Shown: positions 1-9,307, counted from the first letter of the stretch. The stretch: 64,000 nt of DNA from CAVSWT01 sp963775245 (GCA_963775245.1 CAVZID010000033.1:1-64000); one strand, 5' to 3'. Numbers and translations are program-made. The notes: a model not told the origin generated them from the sequence alone.

Positions 1-2
1 AG

Positions 3-737
3 TTGAATAAGAGAATAAAAATAGAAGAAGAAAACTTAAGAAAGGAAAGAGAGCAAGCCAGGTTAAATGAAATTCAATTACGTGCTGAAGCGGCTGAATA
101 CAAAGCAAAAATGATTGAAACTGAAAAAGAAGTTGAAAAGCAGCAGATAAGAAATAGAATTGCAACTGATTTGCATGATGAGATTGGCAGTAATTTAAGC
201 AGCATCATGTTGTTAACATCTTTGTTGGAAAATAATTTAAAAACAAACAAAACCGCTAACAATTATACCAGCAATATTTATAGTGCTGCAAAAGTATCCG
301 CAGAAGCTATTAGGGATATCGTATGGTTTATTAATCCTTCGTCGGATAATATTGGAAGATTGTTATCGCGTATGAATGAAACTGCTAATGCGATGCTGAA
401 GGGGCTAACATTTTCTGTTAATAGCTCAAAGATTGGTAACATTGATAAGCTCACTCCTGAAGTAAAAAGAAATTTATTCCTTGCGTATAAAGAAATTTTA
501 AACAATATAATTAAGCATTCCAACGCAAATAATGTTGAAATAAAAATTTGGGAAGAAAGAAATATTTTAAATTTATTAGTTAAAGATAATGGAATTGGTT
601 TCGATGAAAATGAAGTAAATTTGGGGAATGGTTTAAAAAACTTACGTTCACGTGTTAATAAAATTGGCGGCAGTATAGAAATAATTTCGCAGGATATTAA
701 CGGTACCTCTGTTTTTATTTCTGTTGAAATGACGTAA
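3..737 (+). CDS. Sensor histidine kinase, DesK/NarL-type, C-terminal part (5' partial)
   Basis: This is the kinase half of a two-component system. A charged coiled-coil linker (about residues 5-50) leads into a HisKA_3 dimerisation/phosphoacceptor helix with the motif DLHDEIGSNLSS, where H58 is the likely phosphorylated histidine. A HATPase_c domain follows, with an N-box (KEILNNIIKHS), a G1 box (DNGIGFD) and a G2-like GNGLKNLRSR. The reading frame is open to the window edge, and the apparent TTG start inside the coiled coil is not credible, so the N-terminus lies upstream. In this phylum such linkers usually follow a periplasmic propeller plus Y_Y_Y sensor; that part is inference. The response regulator follows 75 bp downstream. 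A candidate regulator site overlaps this gene's stop codon. Confidence 0.9.
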   Translation: MNKRIKIEEENLRKEREQARLNEIQLRAEAAEYKAKMIETEKEVEKQQIRNRIATDLHDEIGSNLSSIMLLTSLLENNLKTNKTANNYTSNIYSAAKVSAEAIRDIVWFINPSSDNIGRLLSRMNETANAMLKGLTFSVNSSKIGNIDKLTPEVKRNLFLAYKEILNNIIKHSNANNVEIKIWEERNILNLLVKDNGIGFDENEVNLGNGLKNLRSRVNKIGGSIEIISQDINGTSVFISVEMT

Positions 738-745
738 ATACGTGA
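730..745. promoter_or_regulatory. Candidate response-regulator operator, site 1
   Basis: TGACGTA-AA-TACGTGA is a 7-2-7 inverted repeat with arms matching at 6 of 7 positions. It overlaps the kinase stop codon and ends 68 bp before the regulator ATG. Its reverse complement shares a 16-base core (AATCACGTATTTACGT) with the sites at 1536 and 4325. The 7-2-7 geometry is that of NarL-family regulators, so autoregulation of the downstream regulator gene is inferred. Confidence 0.6.
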
Positions 746-812
746 TTGTAATTTTAATGTTTTTTATTTAAAATTTTTTGAGACCGATACTTACATAAAT
801 TAAAATTGAAAC

Positions 813-1460
813 ATGCCCGAAAATAAAATTGAAATCATTTTAGTTGAAGATAACAAACTTTTCAGAGAAACACTTTACAGCTTCCTAAATAACAATAACA
901 GGTTTAAATGCAGCCACGCATTTTCTTCTTGCGAAGAAGCAATTTCGGGATTGATAATCTTAAATTGTATCCCAGATATAATTTTACTTGATATTGGATT
1001 GCCGGGAATTAGCGGAATAGAAGGGATTAAGCCTTTAAAGGAAATGATACCGGATGTTAAAATTATTATGCTTACCATACAGGATGATGATGACAGCGTA
1101 TTTAAAGCAATATGTAACGGAGCTTCCGGATATTTGCTTAAAGATTCCCCATCTGCAAAAATAATCGAATCTATCAATGAAGTATTAAATGGCGGTGCTC
1201 CAATGAATTCTTCAATTTCATTAAAAGTGCTTAACATGTTTAGAGAATTTATTCCTGAAAAAAGTGATTACAACTTATCTGAAAGAGAAAACAGTATATT
1301 AACTTTATTAGCAGACGGCCTTTCAAAAAAACAAATCTCGGAAAAACTTTTCATTAGCTATCATACTGTTGATTCACACATCAGGAACATTTATGAAAAG
1401 CTTGAAGTGCACTCATCAAGCGGGGCTGTAGCAAAAGCCTTGAAAGAAAATCTCATCTAA
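813..1460 (+). CDS. Response regulator, NarL/LuxR family
   Basis: This is a two-domain DNA-binding response regulator of 215 aa. The receiver domain (residues 6-122) has acidic D13, phosphoacceptor D60 in LLDIGLPG, T88 and K110 in YLLKD. A LuxR-type helix-turn-helix follows at about 154-212 (LSERENSILTLLADGLSKKQ, then HTVDSHIRNIYEKL). It is the obvious partner of the kinase just upstream. Three near-identical 7-2-7 inverted repeats, before this gene and before 1617 and 4394, have the form expected for its binding site. The likely direct targets are therefore the regulator itself, the glycine-rich lipoprotein and the first sorting-domain protein. The family assignment is firm; the regulon is inferred. 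Confidence 0.95.
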   Translation: MPENKIEIILVEDNKLFRETLYSFLNNNNRFKCSHAFSSCEEAISGLIILNCIPDIILLDIGLPGISGIEGIKPLKEMIPDVKIIMLTIQDDDDSVFKAICNGASGYLLKDSPSAKIIESINEVLNGGAPMNSSISLKVLNMFREFIPEKSDYNLSERENSILTLLADGLSKKQISEKLFISYHTVDSHIRNIYEKLEVHSSSGAVAKALKENLI

Positions 1461-1535
1461 CTTACTCCGGTGTAAATATATTTTCTATCCCGAATTTTGT
1501 CTTGGTTTAAACCTAAATAAAGGGCATTAACATAA

Positions 1536-1551
1536 TCACGTATTTACGTTA
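1536..1551. promoter_or_regulatory. Candidate response-regulator operator, site 2
   Basis: TCACGTA-TT-TACGTTA is an inverted repeat (one arm mismatch) ending 65 bp before the preferred ATG of the glycine-rich lipoprotein. It lies within a 24-base block (1534-1557) that is repeated without change at 4323-4346, before another secreted-protein gene. Identity over 24 noncoding bases in an AT-rich genome argues for a shared regulatory role. Confidence 0.7.
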
Positions 1552-1616
1552 TTGATATATTTATAAACCAATTATAACTTGACCTATGTATGCACAACGA
1601 CAAACATCAATCGGCA

Positions 1617-3878
1617 ATGAAAAATAATTTTATTATTAAACTTATAATCTGTACCTTAATTGCATTTTCTTGTAAAGATAAAAAGCCAACTGAACCTGAA
1701 CAAAATAATGAAACCCGTACCGATTCAACATTAATAGTTGATAAATATGAACTGCCTGCAGGACAAACTGAAGCTTTCCCCTCTGCATATGAAATTATTG
1801 CTGAAAAAGATATCGATATTAATGGGAGCTTGGTTATCGCAGGAGATAAGCCCGGTGATTTTATTATTCGTTCGCGAAACGGTAATATCAGAATAAGTGG
1901 TACTGTTATGGTTCAAAAAGATACGGTACAGTTAACCAAACACAAACAATTCATTTCTGAAAATTTCAAACTCGGAAAAAAATCTGCTGTCCAAGGAACA
2001 AATCTTTCTTTCATCGTGGACCGGCCAGGAGGTAAAATCGTATTTGACGCACATGCCCAGGTAAGATCAGGAGATGGCACAAGTCCGTTAGACGAAATAA
2101 TCAGGTCTGGAGAAGAACAATATGTTGGAAGCGTTGGTGCACCTGGAGGTGATATTATAATCCGGGCGATTGGCGGATTAATTCATATAGAAAATATAAG
2201 TCAGTTCACCAAACCCTTATTCATTCTTGGCAATGGTGGAAATGGAGCGAATGTTGTGATTGACCGTAACACTTTCCAAACATCAGCCACAAAACTCGAC
2301 ATTACAGGAGGACGAGGTGGTGACTCAGGTATTCTGTTGTTGGAAGCTGAAACAATTGAAGGGATCCCCACTGTCACTCAAATATCAAGCGGTTTCGATA
2401 TGCTTACTGGCGGAATTGGTGGAGATGGGGGCTCGGCATTCTGGTTCAATTCCAACAGGCCCGTTTTTGGCAACACAGAAAAAATAAATACAACCTATGC
2501 TCTTCAGGAGATCAACTTTCGCGGTGGTGATGGCGGGAACGGAGCAGTGATGGGTGGAAATGGTGGATTTGCAGCTTATTGGGGATTAAGGGTAATCAAT
2601 GAGCGAGATGATCCTATTGCTTCTGTTAAAGTTACTGGGGGAAATGGTGGAGATGTATTCGGTTCACCAATCCCTGTCTATTTTGCAACGGGTGGTGATG
2701 GAGGTGAATATTTCGCTTGGGGAAACTCAGGTTGGAATGGTGTTCCTCAAGATAGCGGAGGTCCGATAAATGGAGCAGATGCAGGTGATGTTTCAGGATA
2801 TGGCGGCAATGGTGGAGATGTTTATGAAGACGTAATGTATTACAGTGCAATTGGTGGGGATGGAGGCAATAGTATAGTTGCCCGGAATCAGATCATTCAG
2901 AAATTATCCAATTTTGGATTCACCTTGAGTGGTGGGTTTGAGAAACAGGGGCTTCTCTTTATAGTAAGTGGTTACGGAGGAAAGGGCGCAGATAGCGAGT
3001 GTAATGGATGTCCGGGTGGAAACGGTGGGAATTCGGGCAATGTCTTGGCAGTTGGAGGAAACGGAGGTAATGTACCCATTCATACCGGTAACCGGGGTGG
3101 ACGCGGCGGAGATGTTTGGGATGTGGTGAGTTGGTTTCCATATATCGCGGATCCTGCTATTGGGGAAAATCAAAAAGGCGGCGATGGAAATCCTCCGGGC
3201 AAAGGAGGTTGCAGCAGGACCGTAGCTACATCTCCCGGATCAGGAGGAAATGGATATCTGCCTGGAGAAGACGGGCAGTTTCTGAATGTTTCAACATTAG
3301 GAGATGATGAGCATTGCGATGGAGATGGTAATCAGTGCGGTGAAGGTTTAGAATGTGATGAGGATACCACTACCATGACTTCATGTACAGCCATAGGTGC
3401 AACCACCACATTTTACAGAAAATCGGCACAGCTCTTTGATACAGATGGCAATCCAATTGCTTTTTCTGAGGGAAATCTAACACTAACTGTTTTAGAGCGA
3501 AATTCTTTTAACACCTCACCAACTGTTTTTTTTGTTGATTTGAATGTAAGAATACCTTATACGGACACTACCATTACAATAAAATATAGCGGCAGAAGTG
3601 ATGGCCCTGAATATACTTCTGAAATCCATGGTTATGTACACAGCCTAGAGGTTTTTGTCGGACAAGCACACTGCTCTAAGGACGGTGAACTTCAATGGCC
3701 GGGTGAAGGCTTGCATCAAACCAAATGTCAAGTATTAAATAATCCCAATGTTGTTTGTGACAAGTGGGAGCTGACAGGTTGCATAGATTTCTTAAAGGAA
3801 AATGACGAACAGGGAAGAGAAACTGCTGCATGCTGTGAAGCGCCACCACCGCAGAATTATATTATCTGCCCGAAGTGA
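1617..3878 (+). CDS. Glycine-rich repeat lipoprotein of unknown function
   Basis: I do not recognise a named family. The frame opens at 1590, but the ATG at 1617 gives a clean lipoprotein signal peptide (MKNNFIIKLIICTLIAFSC), so I prefer that start. A short polar linker follows, then a region rich in parallel-beta-helix-like segments, then about 350 residues dominated by GGDGGNGG-type repeats. These resemble glycine-loop proteins such as PE-PGRS in composition only. The last 170 residues are Cys-rich (CDGDGNQCGEGLECDED, then several more Cys pairs), which suggests disulfides outside the cytoplasm. There is no type IX sorting domain, so surface anchoring by lipid is expected. A conserved operator-like site lies 65 bp upstream, linking it to the two-component system. 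A role in the cell surface or matrix is a guess. Confidence 0.8.
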   Translation: MKNNFIIKLIICTLIAFSCKDKKPTEPEQNNETRTDSTLIVDKYELPAGQTEAFPSAYEIIAEKDIDINGSLVIAGDKPGDFIIRSRNGNIRISGTVMVQKDTVQLTKHKQFISENFKLGKKSAVQGTNLSFIVDRPGGKIVFDAHAQVRSGDGTSPLDEIIRSGEEQYVGSVGAPGGDIIIRAIGGLIHIENISQFTKPLFILGNGGNGANVVIDRNTFQTSATKLDITGGRGGDSGILLLEAETIEGIPTVTQISSGFDMLTGGIGGDGGSAFWFNSNRPVFGNTEKINTTYALQEINFRGGDGGNGAVMGGNGGFAAYWGLRVINERDDPIASVKVTGGNGGDVFGSPIPVYFATGGDGGEYFAWGNSGWNGVPQDSGGPINGADAGDVSGYGGNGGDVYEDVMYYSAIGGDGGNSIVARNQIIQKLSNFGFTLSGGFEKQGLLFIVSGYGGKGADSECNGCPGGNGGNSGNVLAVGGNGGNVPIHTGNRGGRGGDVWDVVSWFPYIADPAIGENQKGGDGNPPGKGGCSRTVATSPGSGGNGYLPGEDGQFLNVSTLGDDEHCDGDGNQCGEGLECDEDTTTMTSCTAIGATTTFYRKSAQLFDTDGNPIAFSEGNLTLTVLERNSFNTSPTVFFVDLNVRIPYTDTTITIKYSGRSDGPEYTSEIHGYVHSLEVFVGQAHCSKDGELQWPGEGLHQTKCQVLNNPNVVCDKWELTGCIDFLKENDEQGRETAACCEAPPPQNYIICPK

Positions 3879-4393
3879 ATTCAAAATGTTTACGCTTCTC
3901 AAATAAGCACACAATTTTCTAACCCGGACAATTTTGGTTAAAAAGTTTTCTACAGACAATTTGTATTTTATATATTGTAGAATATTAAACATTCAATTTC
4001 TAATGATAAATTTCAGAATAAATCAATCCTTATTCGATTTTGGAGCTAAAGTATAGATCAGCACATTAATATTCAAAACTTCGAGAAAGCCTTCATCGCA
4101 ATAATTTTGATGAGTGCTTAATAAATTGATTATATAGAGCCATACTTAATTTATAGTCCTTTCAGAATTAATAATATGGATTACAAATTTTAGTCAGTAA
4201 TTAAAGTAGTAGTATAAAAGATGCCTTTCATTTTTGTTGGTATTAATGCTTTGCTAAAGATTATATGTAAACATTCAATTATTTATTCACCTATACATAT
4301 ATATCATTTTCCGCTCTTCTAAAATCACGTATTTACGTTATTGATAGGTCCTACTTTGTTATTTAGTATTGCATAAAAAAGATTGGATAAAAA
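3879..4393. other. 515-bp intergenic region with an operator-like site
   Basis: AT-rich noncoding stretch. Apart from the operator-like site at 4325-4340, I see no open frame, RNA gene, terminator or repeat. Its length and the site near its right end fit a promoter region for the 4394 gene. Confidence 0.6.
4325..4340. promoter_or_regulatory. Candidate response-regulator operator, site 3
   Basis: This has the same 7-2-7 inverted repeat, and the same flanks over 24 bases, as the site at 1536. It ends 53 bp before the ATG at 4394. Placing this site before the first gene of the 4394-11518 group suggests the group is a target of the NarL-type regulator at 813. Confidence 0.7.
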
Positions 4394-5761
4394 ATGAAAC
4401 AGACAAAACTATTTTATGCAAAGCTGGCGATATTATCTTTATTAACTTATTTAATTACTGTTGCCTGTCAATGCGGTATATTTGTTCCTGAGTGTACTGG
4501 TGGTTCTACTAATCAATTGGGGAAGATTGTTTACAACTCCTTAAATGATATAAGTAGAATTAGTAATGGAAATTATCTTGCAGTAACAGACAGCGGGGAA
4601 ATATACAGCGCCTCATTTACCGAACAGGGAGAACTGACTACCTCACTCCTTTATACAGTTCCGGGTAACCCATCATTATTTGATATTGGTTATCTGCCAA
4701 ACAGCAATATAACCTTAATTGTTGGAGCTAATGGATTGATTTTAAGAAATGTTGGAGGAAGTTTGGAATGGGCAAATATAACAAGTCACGTAAATAAAGA
4801 TTTAAATAGAATTTACATTCAATCTGAGGAAGCCATTTATATTGTTGGTGATACTGCAACTATTCTTAAATCGGTTGACCTGGGAATTACCTGGCAGAAA
4901 TTAAGTTTAGGTTTGGAAATAAACAGCGATTTATTAGATGTCAATGGAACTCAAAGTACAGTGTTTGTGTGTGGGGATAATTATACATTTTATAAGTCCA
5001 CGGATGGAGGAGAAACCTGGGGATGGACAGGATTGGGGAAGCGTTTATCAACTAAAGCTGAATTCGGATATAACAGAATTTTCTTTTATGATGACAGCCT
5101 TGGATATGCAGGCGGTCCACACGGATTAGTCCTTAAAACTACAGATGGCGGCACATATTGGGCGCCGCAATATTTAGAAAACTTTGACGAAGTTAATGAT
5201 TTGTATTTTATGACTCCTGAAATGGGTGGACTAGTTGGCCCAAATGGTACAACTCGTTTTACAACAGATGGGGGTGAGAGTTGGTTTGAAGATACAACTG
5301 TAACAAGCTATATAGCTGGCAGGGAAATTAAAAGAATTGTTCCTTTCGGTAGGGATTATGGAACTGTTCTTGGTACTGAAGGTTTAACTACTTTTATTGC
5401 TCCTGATTCAACTTATTTGGATTCAGTGGTAATAACTTCCGTCGAAAATACAAATCAAACAATAAAAGAATTTCATCTTTATCAAAATTATCCTAACCCG
5501 TTTAATCCAACAACAAAAATTAGATATTCAATTCCGGTAGGTACACACCTGCCTGCCGGTAGGCAAGGGCGTGCTGAGTCCGTACAATTAAAAGTTTATG
5601 ACATACTTGGAAAAGAAGCAGCAACTCTTGTTAATGAATCAAAGCAGCCTGGAATTTATGAAGTTGAATTTGATGCATCAGCTTTACCTTCAGGTGTTTA
5701 TTTCTATCAATTAACTTCCGGCTCATTCAATGTTACAAAGAAGTTAGTGTTATTAAAATAA
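4394..5761 (+). CDS. Secreted YCF48/BNR-repeat protein with type IX sorting domain
   Basis: An N-terminal export signal (about residues 5-26) is followed by a beta-propeller of YCF48/BNR-like repeats. Recurring signatures are SVDLGITWQKL, STDGGETWGW, TTDGGTYWAP and TTDGGESWFE. The last 90 or so residues form a type IX secretion C-terminal sorting domain (YQNYPNPFNPTTKI, KVYDILGKE, LPSGVYFYQL, TKKLVLLK), so the product is expected to be exported and surface attached. The signal peptide ends in VACQC, which also loosely resembles a lipobox. Inside the sorting domain, a stretch around GTHLPAGRQGRAE is absent from the other four sorting domains here and is encoded by a GC-rich palindrome. The gene probably heads an operon with the next two. 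The ligand or function is unknown. Confidence 0.88.
   Translation: MKQTKLFYAKLAILSLLTYLITVACQCGIFVPECTGGSTNQLGKIVYNSLNDISRISNGNYLAVTDSGEIYSASFTEQGELTTSLLYTVPGNPSLFDIGYLPNSNITLIVGANGLILRNVGGSLEWANITSHVNKDLNRIYIQSEEAIYIVGDTATILKSVDLGITWQKLSLGLEINSDLLDVNGTQSTVFVCGDNYTFYKSTDGGETWGWTGLGKRLSTKAEFGYNRIFFYDDSLGYAGGPHGLVLKTTDGGTYWAPQYLENFDEVNDLYFMTPEMGGLVGPNGTTRFTTDGGESWFEDTTVTSYIAGREIKRIVPFGRDYGTVLGTEGLTTFIAPDSTYLDSVVITSVENTNQTIKEFHLYQNYPNPFNPTTKIRYSIPVGTHLPAGRQGRAESVQLKVYDILGKEAATLVNESKQPGIYEVEFDASALPSGVYFYQLTSGSFNVTKKLVLLK
5548..5568. repeat. GC-rich palindromic repeat inserted in-frame in a coding region
   Basis: The sequence around GCCTGCCGGTAGGC is a near-perfect inverted repeat, much more GC-rich than its surroundings. 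It lies inside the sorting domain of the 4394 gene and encodes HLPAGRQG. Short PAGRQG-like insertions of this kind are known from Bacteroidota proteins; that recollection was not checked by a search. The reading frame is kept. Confidence 0.7.
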
Positions 5762-5836
5762 TCGTGTGAATTCAGGATAAAATCAATTCAATAAAAAATG
5801 GCACTATGTCAGAGCTTGTTAAAAAAGAAAGACTTC

Positions 5837-8800
5837 ATGTTTTCAATTAATTTTTTAAGAGAAAAATTTCTTCTAATAATTTTATTAAGTTTTTCAAGAT
5901 TCATAATTGCTCAAGGAAATCCAAATCTTAATTGGTCTGCAATAGGTGTGGAAGCAAGTGGGCCAATTGCTAAAGGCGCTTTAATTAGCAGTATGGATAG
6001 CCTTGGAAGGGTTTGTATTGCGGGCGAAGTGGAAGTGAATGGAAAGGCAGTAATTCGTGTTGCAGTAATTCAAGGAGGACAATCTCATATACTTGGCTTA
6101 CGTTTACAAGATCCGGTATATGCTTCAGCAGAGGTGGTTGTTTGGGGCGGCAATGGCGATATTTATGTCGGTGGATCATTCCAAGAAGCTGTTAACAAAG
6201 ACGATAGTGTTGTGACTGTGAATAACATAGTGCGTTGGAATGCGGCAAATAATAAATGGGAAAGCGTAGGACAAGGAATAGGGGGAAATGTAACAACTAT
6301 AGCAGTCGATGCGACTAAAAATATTTATGTAGGAGGTAATATATATGAAGGTAAAAATGATAATGGCAGTACAGTACCTCTTAGCTATATAGGTCGTTGG
6401 AATAATTCACAGAATACATGGGAACCAATTGGAAATGGTGTTGATGGTGGAGTACGCGATATGGCTTTGACAGCTGCGGGGGTTGTGGTTGTGTGTGGAA
6501 ATTTTACAAATGCATATGATGCAATGAACAATTCTAAAATAGTTAATGGTATTGCTGCATGGAATGGTTCATCATGGAACGCCTTTGGCCAAGGCCTAAA
6601 TCCTTTAACAAATTTAAACTTTTCTTCTCCGCAATTAGAAATAGATAAAACAGGAAATGTAATTGTCTCAGGAAATATTGATGCAGCAGTAAATAGTAAT
6701 AGCTCAACCGCTTCTGGCCCTGTTGTAATGTGGAACGGTTCTCAATGGGCAAGTTTAACTAATAATCTTGTTACTGCTTTTCCAATATCGGGGCTTACTA
6801 TTGATGCTTCGGGAACAATATACTTACTTCATTATACGCCTGAGCAAGGCCAGCCTAAAAAAGTAGTTTCTGCTTTAAGTGGAAATAGTTGGCAAGAAAT
6901 TGCAAAATTTTCAGGACTCAATCAATTATATACAATTGCATCTAATGAAAAATATAACACACCATTTCTTTATGCAGGCGGTTCTTTTACTGAATTTGAT
7001 GTTCCATCAAGCAATACCAAGATTACAATTACCAACAACGCATTTTGGAATGGCAGCAACTGGCAGAAAATTAATCAGCCTGGAGTATCAGGTGTTGTTT
7101 ATACATTGGAAGTTGATGATATTCAAATCCCTGCTAAGCTATACGCAGGCGGCAGCTTTTCAGCTATTTCCGGAGTGTCCACTAATAATATTGCTTTTTA
7201 TGATGGAGAAAATTGGCAAGGATTAGGAAATGGTGTGAATGGGCCTGTTTATTCAATTAAAAAAACTCAATACCCATTTGATGGAATTTTTGTCGGAGGA
7301 GCATTTAATCAGGCAGAAAATCCTAACGGAACAATAGTTAGCGTAGATAATATAGCATTTTGGAATGAACGAACTAAAGAGTGGCAGAATGTAGGTGGTC
7401 TTGATGGGCCGGTTTATGCATTAGAAAATTTTGGCGCTATTCTACTGTATGCAGGCGGTGATTTTGATAAAGATAATAACGGCAAAGTAATGAACAATAT
7501 TGCCCGCTTTAACTTTTCTTCTAAAACATGGCAGCCATTAGGTGGCGGAATTAATGCAGCAAATATTCCAAACCCTGTTGTGCGGACTCTTAAATTGAAT
7601 GCTCCAAATTACGGACGTGGGTATTCATACATTCAATTATTTGTGGGAGGCCATTTTTCATACGCCGAAAATCAAGGAGGTAACCTAGAACCTTGCAGAA
7701 ATATCATTCTATGGGATGAAGTGAATGATAGCTGGCATAAGCTTGGAAATGGAACTGATGATGAAGTTTTAACATTAGCCACGCCACGAAATCAAATTGG
7801 TGATTTATGGGTTGGTGGGCGATTTCGTACGGCAGTAAACCGTAATGGCTCATTTGTTTCTGATCTTCCTTATGCTGCAATATGGAATGGATTCGAATGG
7901 CATAAATTAGCGAAAGGTTTAAATGGCCCGGTATATACAATAGAGCTTCAAAATAGCAGCAGTGAGTCAAGAGCTTTTTTAGGTGGAGACTTTACAGAAG
8001 CAATTAACTCTGATGGTTCAAATATTACAGTCAACCATATTGCCACCTTTGAACGAACAACATACAATGGTGCTGTTACAGGTGTTTGGAAAAATCTTGG
8101 AGATGGGGTTGATAGTATAGTTCAATGTATCAAATCGGTTTGGCCTTGCCCGGGTCCGGATTATGAAGTTCTATATGTTGCAGGTAAATTTTTAAAAGCT
8201 GGAAATAAAAATGTTATAAGCCTTGCAAAATGGAAAGCACTTCATCCTTTATTAACAAATAATGGTTCAAGCGTAATTAACATTTCGCCTTCAAGACGAA
8301 ATAATGGACAGTCACGTCGCAACCGTGCTGTAATTGGAGTTAGTACTGATGAATGTTACGCTGGTTTGGGAAAATCTACTATTAACGAGATTTTGCTTTT
8401 TAATGATCTTGGTTTTCGTGAAAAGACTATACTACCGCAATTACCATATCTTCAACCTTTCACACTGAAATTATATGACACCGATGAACCTGGGCAGCCA
8501 ATTGCAATTTATGACAGCCTTATAAATTATAGTAACGGCCCCCAGCTGCTGGTGTTATTGGGAGTAGATGATACGACAGCATATGCACCAAATCCTAATA
8601 ACATTTCAACTATTGAATCTGTGGTGTTAAAAGAAGTAGCAGTTGATCCGAATATCAATAACGAACCAGTTTTATTTGTTCACAGTGTAACTGATGCTCC
8701 GAATCTTGATATCGTTACCAGTGTTGGAGATACTTTAGCTTTTAATCTGCAGTATGGAACAATAAGCAGTTTTGTTGATTTATTTCCAGGGAATTATACA

Positions 8801-9307
8801 GTAAATCTATTAAATAGCAGCAACAAACAAAAGCTTGGTACATATAGTTTTACAGTTTCAAATCAAAATGAAGAATATCATGTTGTTGCAATTTCCGGCT
8901 TTCTTAATCCGGCAGCTAACCAAAATGGGCCAGCGTTAAATGTGGATGTTTTTGATATAGATATTGATTCAACTGCTACATCAACTTCAGATAGTAAAAA
9001 GAAACTTAAGAATTTTCAGCTGTATCAAAATTATCCAAATCCTTTTAACCCATCTACCAAAATAAGATATGATATTGCCGAAAAGAGCTTTGTGACTTTA
9101 AAGATATATGATCTTTTAGGAAGGGAAATCGCAACGCTTGTCTCTAAAGAGAGATTGGCTGGATCATACGAAGTAGAATTTTCAACTAAAGCTTCCAAAA
9201 GAATTAATTATCTATCAAGTGGTGTTTATTTATATAAACTAACTGCTTATAGTTCTATTAGTGGAGAAAATTATGGTGATACAAAGAAGTTTGTGCTCAT
9301 AAAATAA
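5837..9307 (+). CDS. Large secreted repeat protein with DUF4397-like and type IX sorting domains
   Basis: The frame opens at 5798. The ATG at 5837 gives a proper signal peptide (MFSINFLREKFLL ... FIIAQ) with a purine-rich stretch before it, so I prefer that start (about 1156 aa). Residues 30-800 hold about a dozen repeats of the pattern xxWNGSxWxxxGxGxNGxVYxxxxxxxxLYAGGxF, which probably form one or more beta-propellers. A region near residues 940-1040 (EPVLFVHSVTDAPNLDI ... LFPGNYTVNLLN) resembles DUF4397. A type IX sorting domain (NYPNPFNPSTKIRYDI ... KKFVLIK) ends the protein. It lies 75 bp after the 4394 gene and 54 bp before the 9362 gene, which suggests co-transcription. Function is unknown; an exported adhesin or structural surface protein is plausible. 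Confidence 0.85.
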   Translation: MFSINFLREKFLLIILLSFSRFIIAQGNPNLNWSAIGVEASGPIAKGALISSMDSLGRVCIAGEVEVNGKAVIRVAVIQGGQSHILGLRLQDPVYASAEVVVWGGNGDIYVGGSFQEAVNKDDSVVTVNNIVRWNAANNKWESVGQGIGGNVTTIAVDATKNIYVGGNIYEGKNDNGSTVPLSYIGRWNNSQNTWEPIGNGVDGGVRDMALTAAGVVVVCGNFTNAYDAMNNSKIVNGIAAWNGSSWNAFGQGLNPLTNLNFSSPQLEIDKTGNVIVSGNIDAAVNSNSSTASGPVVMWNGSQWASLTNNLVTAFPISGLTIDASGTIYLLHYTPEQGQPKKVVSALSGNSWQEIAKFSGLNQLYTIASNEKYNTPFLYAGGSFTEFDVPSSNTKITITNNAFWNGSNWQKINQPGVSGVVYTLEVDDIQIPAKLYAGGSFSAISGVSTNNIAFYDGENWQGLGNGVNGPVYSIKKTQYPFDGIFVGGAFNQAENPNGTIVSVDNIAFWNERTKEWQNVGGLDGPVYALENFGAILLYAGGDFDKDNNGKVMNNIARFNFSSKTWQPLGGGINAANIPNPVVRTLKLNAPNYGRGYSYIQLFVGGHFSYAENQGGNLEPCRNIILWDEVNDSWHKLGNGTDDEVLTLATPRNQIGDLWVGGRFRTAVNRNGSFVSDLPYAAIWNGFEWHKLAKGLNGPVYTIELQNSSSESRAFLGGDFTEAINSDGSNITVNHIATFERTTYNGAVTGVWKNLGDGVDSIVQCIKSVWPCPGPDYEVLYVAGKFLKAGNKNVISLAKWKALHPLLTNNGSSVINISPSRRNNGQSRRNRAVIGVSTDECYAGLGKSTINEILLFNDLGFREKTILPQLPYLQPFTLKLYDTDEPGQPIAIYDSLINYSNGPQLLVLLGVDDTTAYAPNPNNISTIESVVLKEVAVDPNINNEPVLFVHSVTDAPNLDIVTSVGDTLAFNLQYGTISSFVDLFPGNYTVNLLNSSNKQKLGTYSFTVSNQNEEYHVVAISGFLNPAANQNGPALNVDVFDIDIDSTATSTSDSKKKLKNFQLYQNYPNPFNPSTKIRYDIAEKSFVTLKIYDLLGREIATLVSKERLAGSYEVEFSTKASKRINYLSSGVYLYKLTAYSSISGENYGDTKKFVLIK

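Noticed and set aside
1590..1616. ATG at 1590 as the start of the glycine-rich lipoprotein
   Set aside because: It would add nine polar residues before the lipoprotein signal peptide; the ATG at 1617 gives a standard signal.
2632..3307. Open frames on both strands inside the glycine-rich gene, including His-rich ones
   Set aside because: They are shadows of the GGN repeat codons. The plus-strand frame at 1617 has the signal peptide and the continuous repeat pattern.
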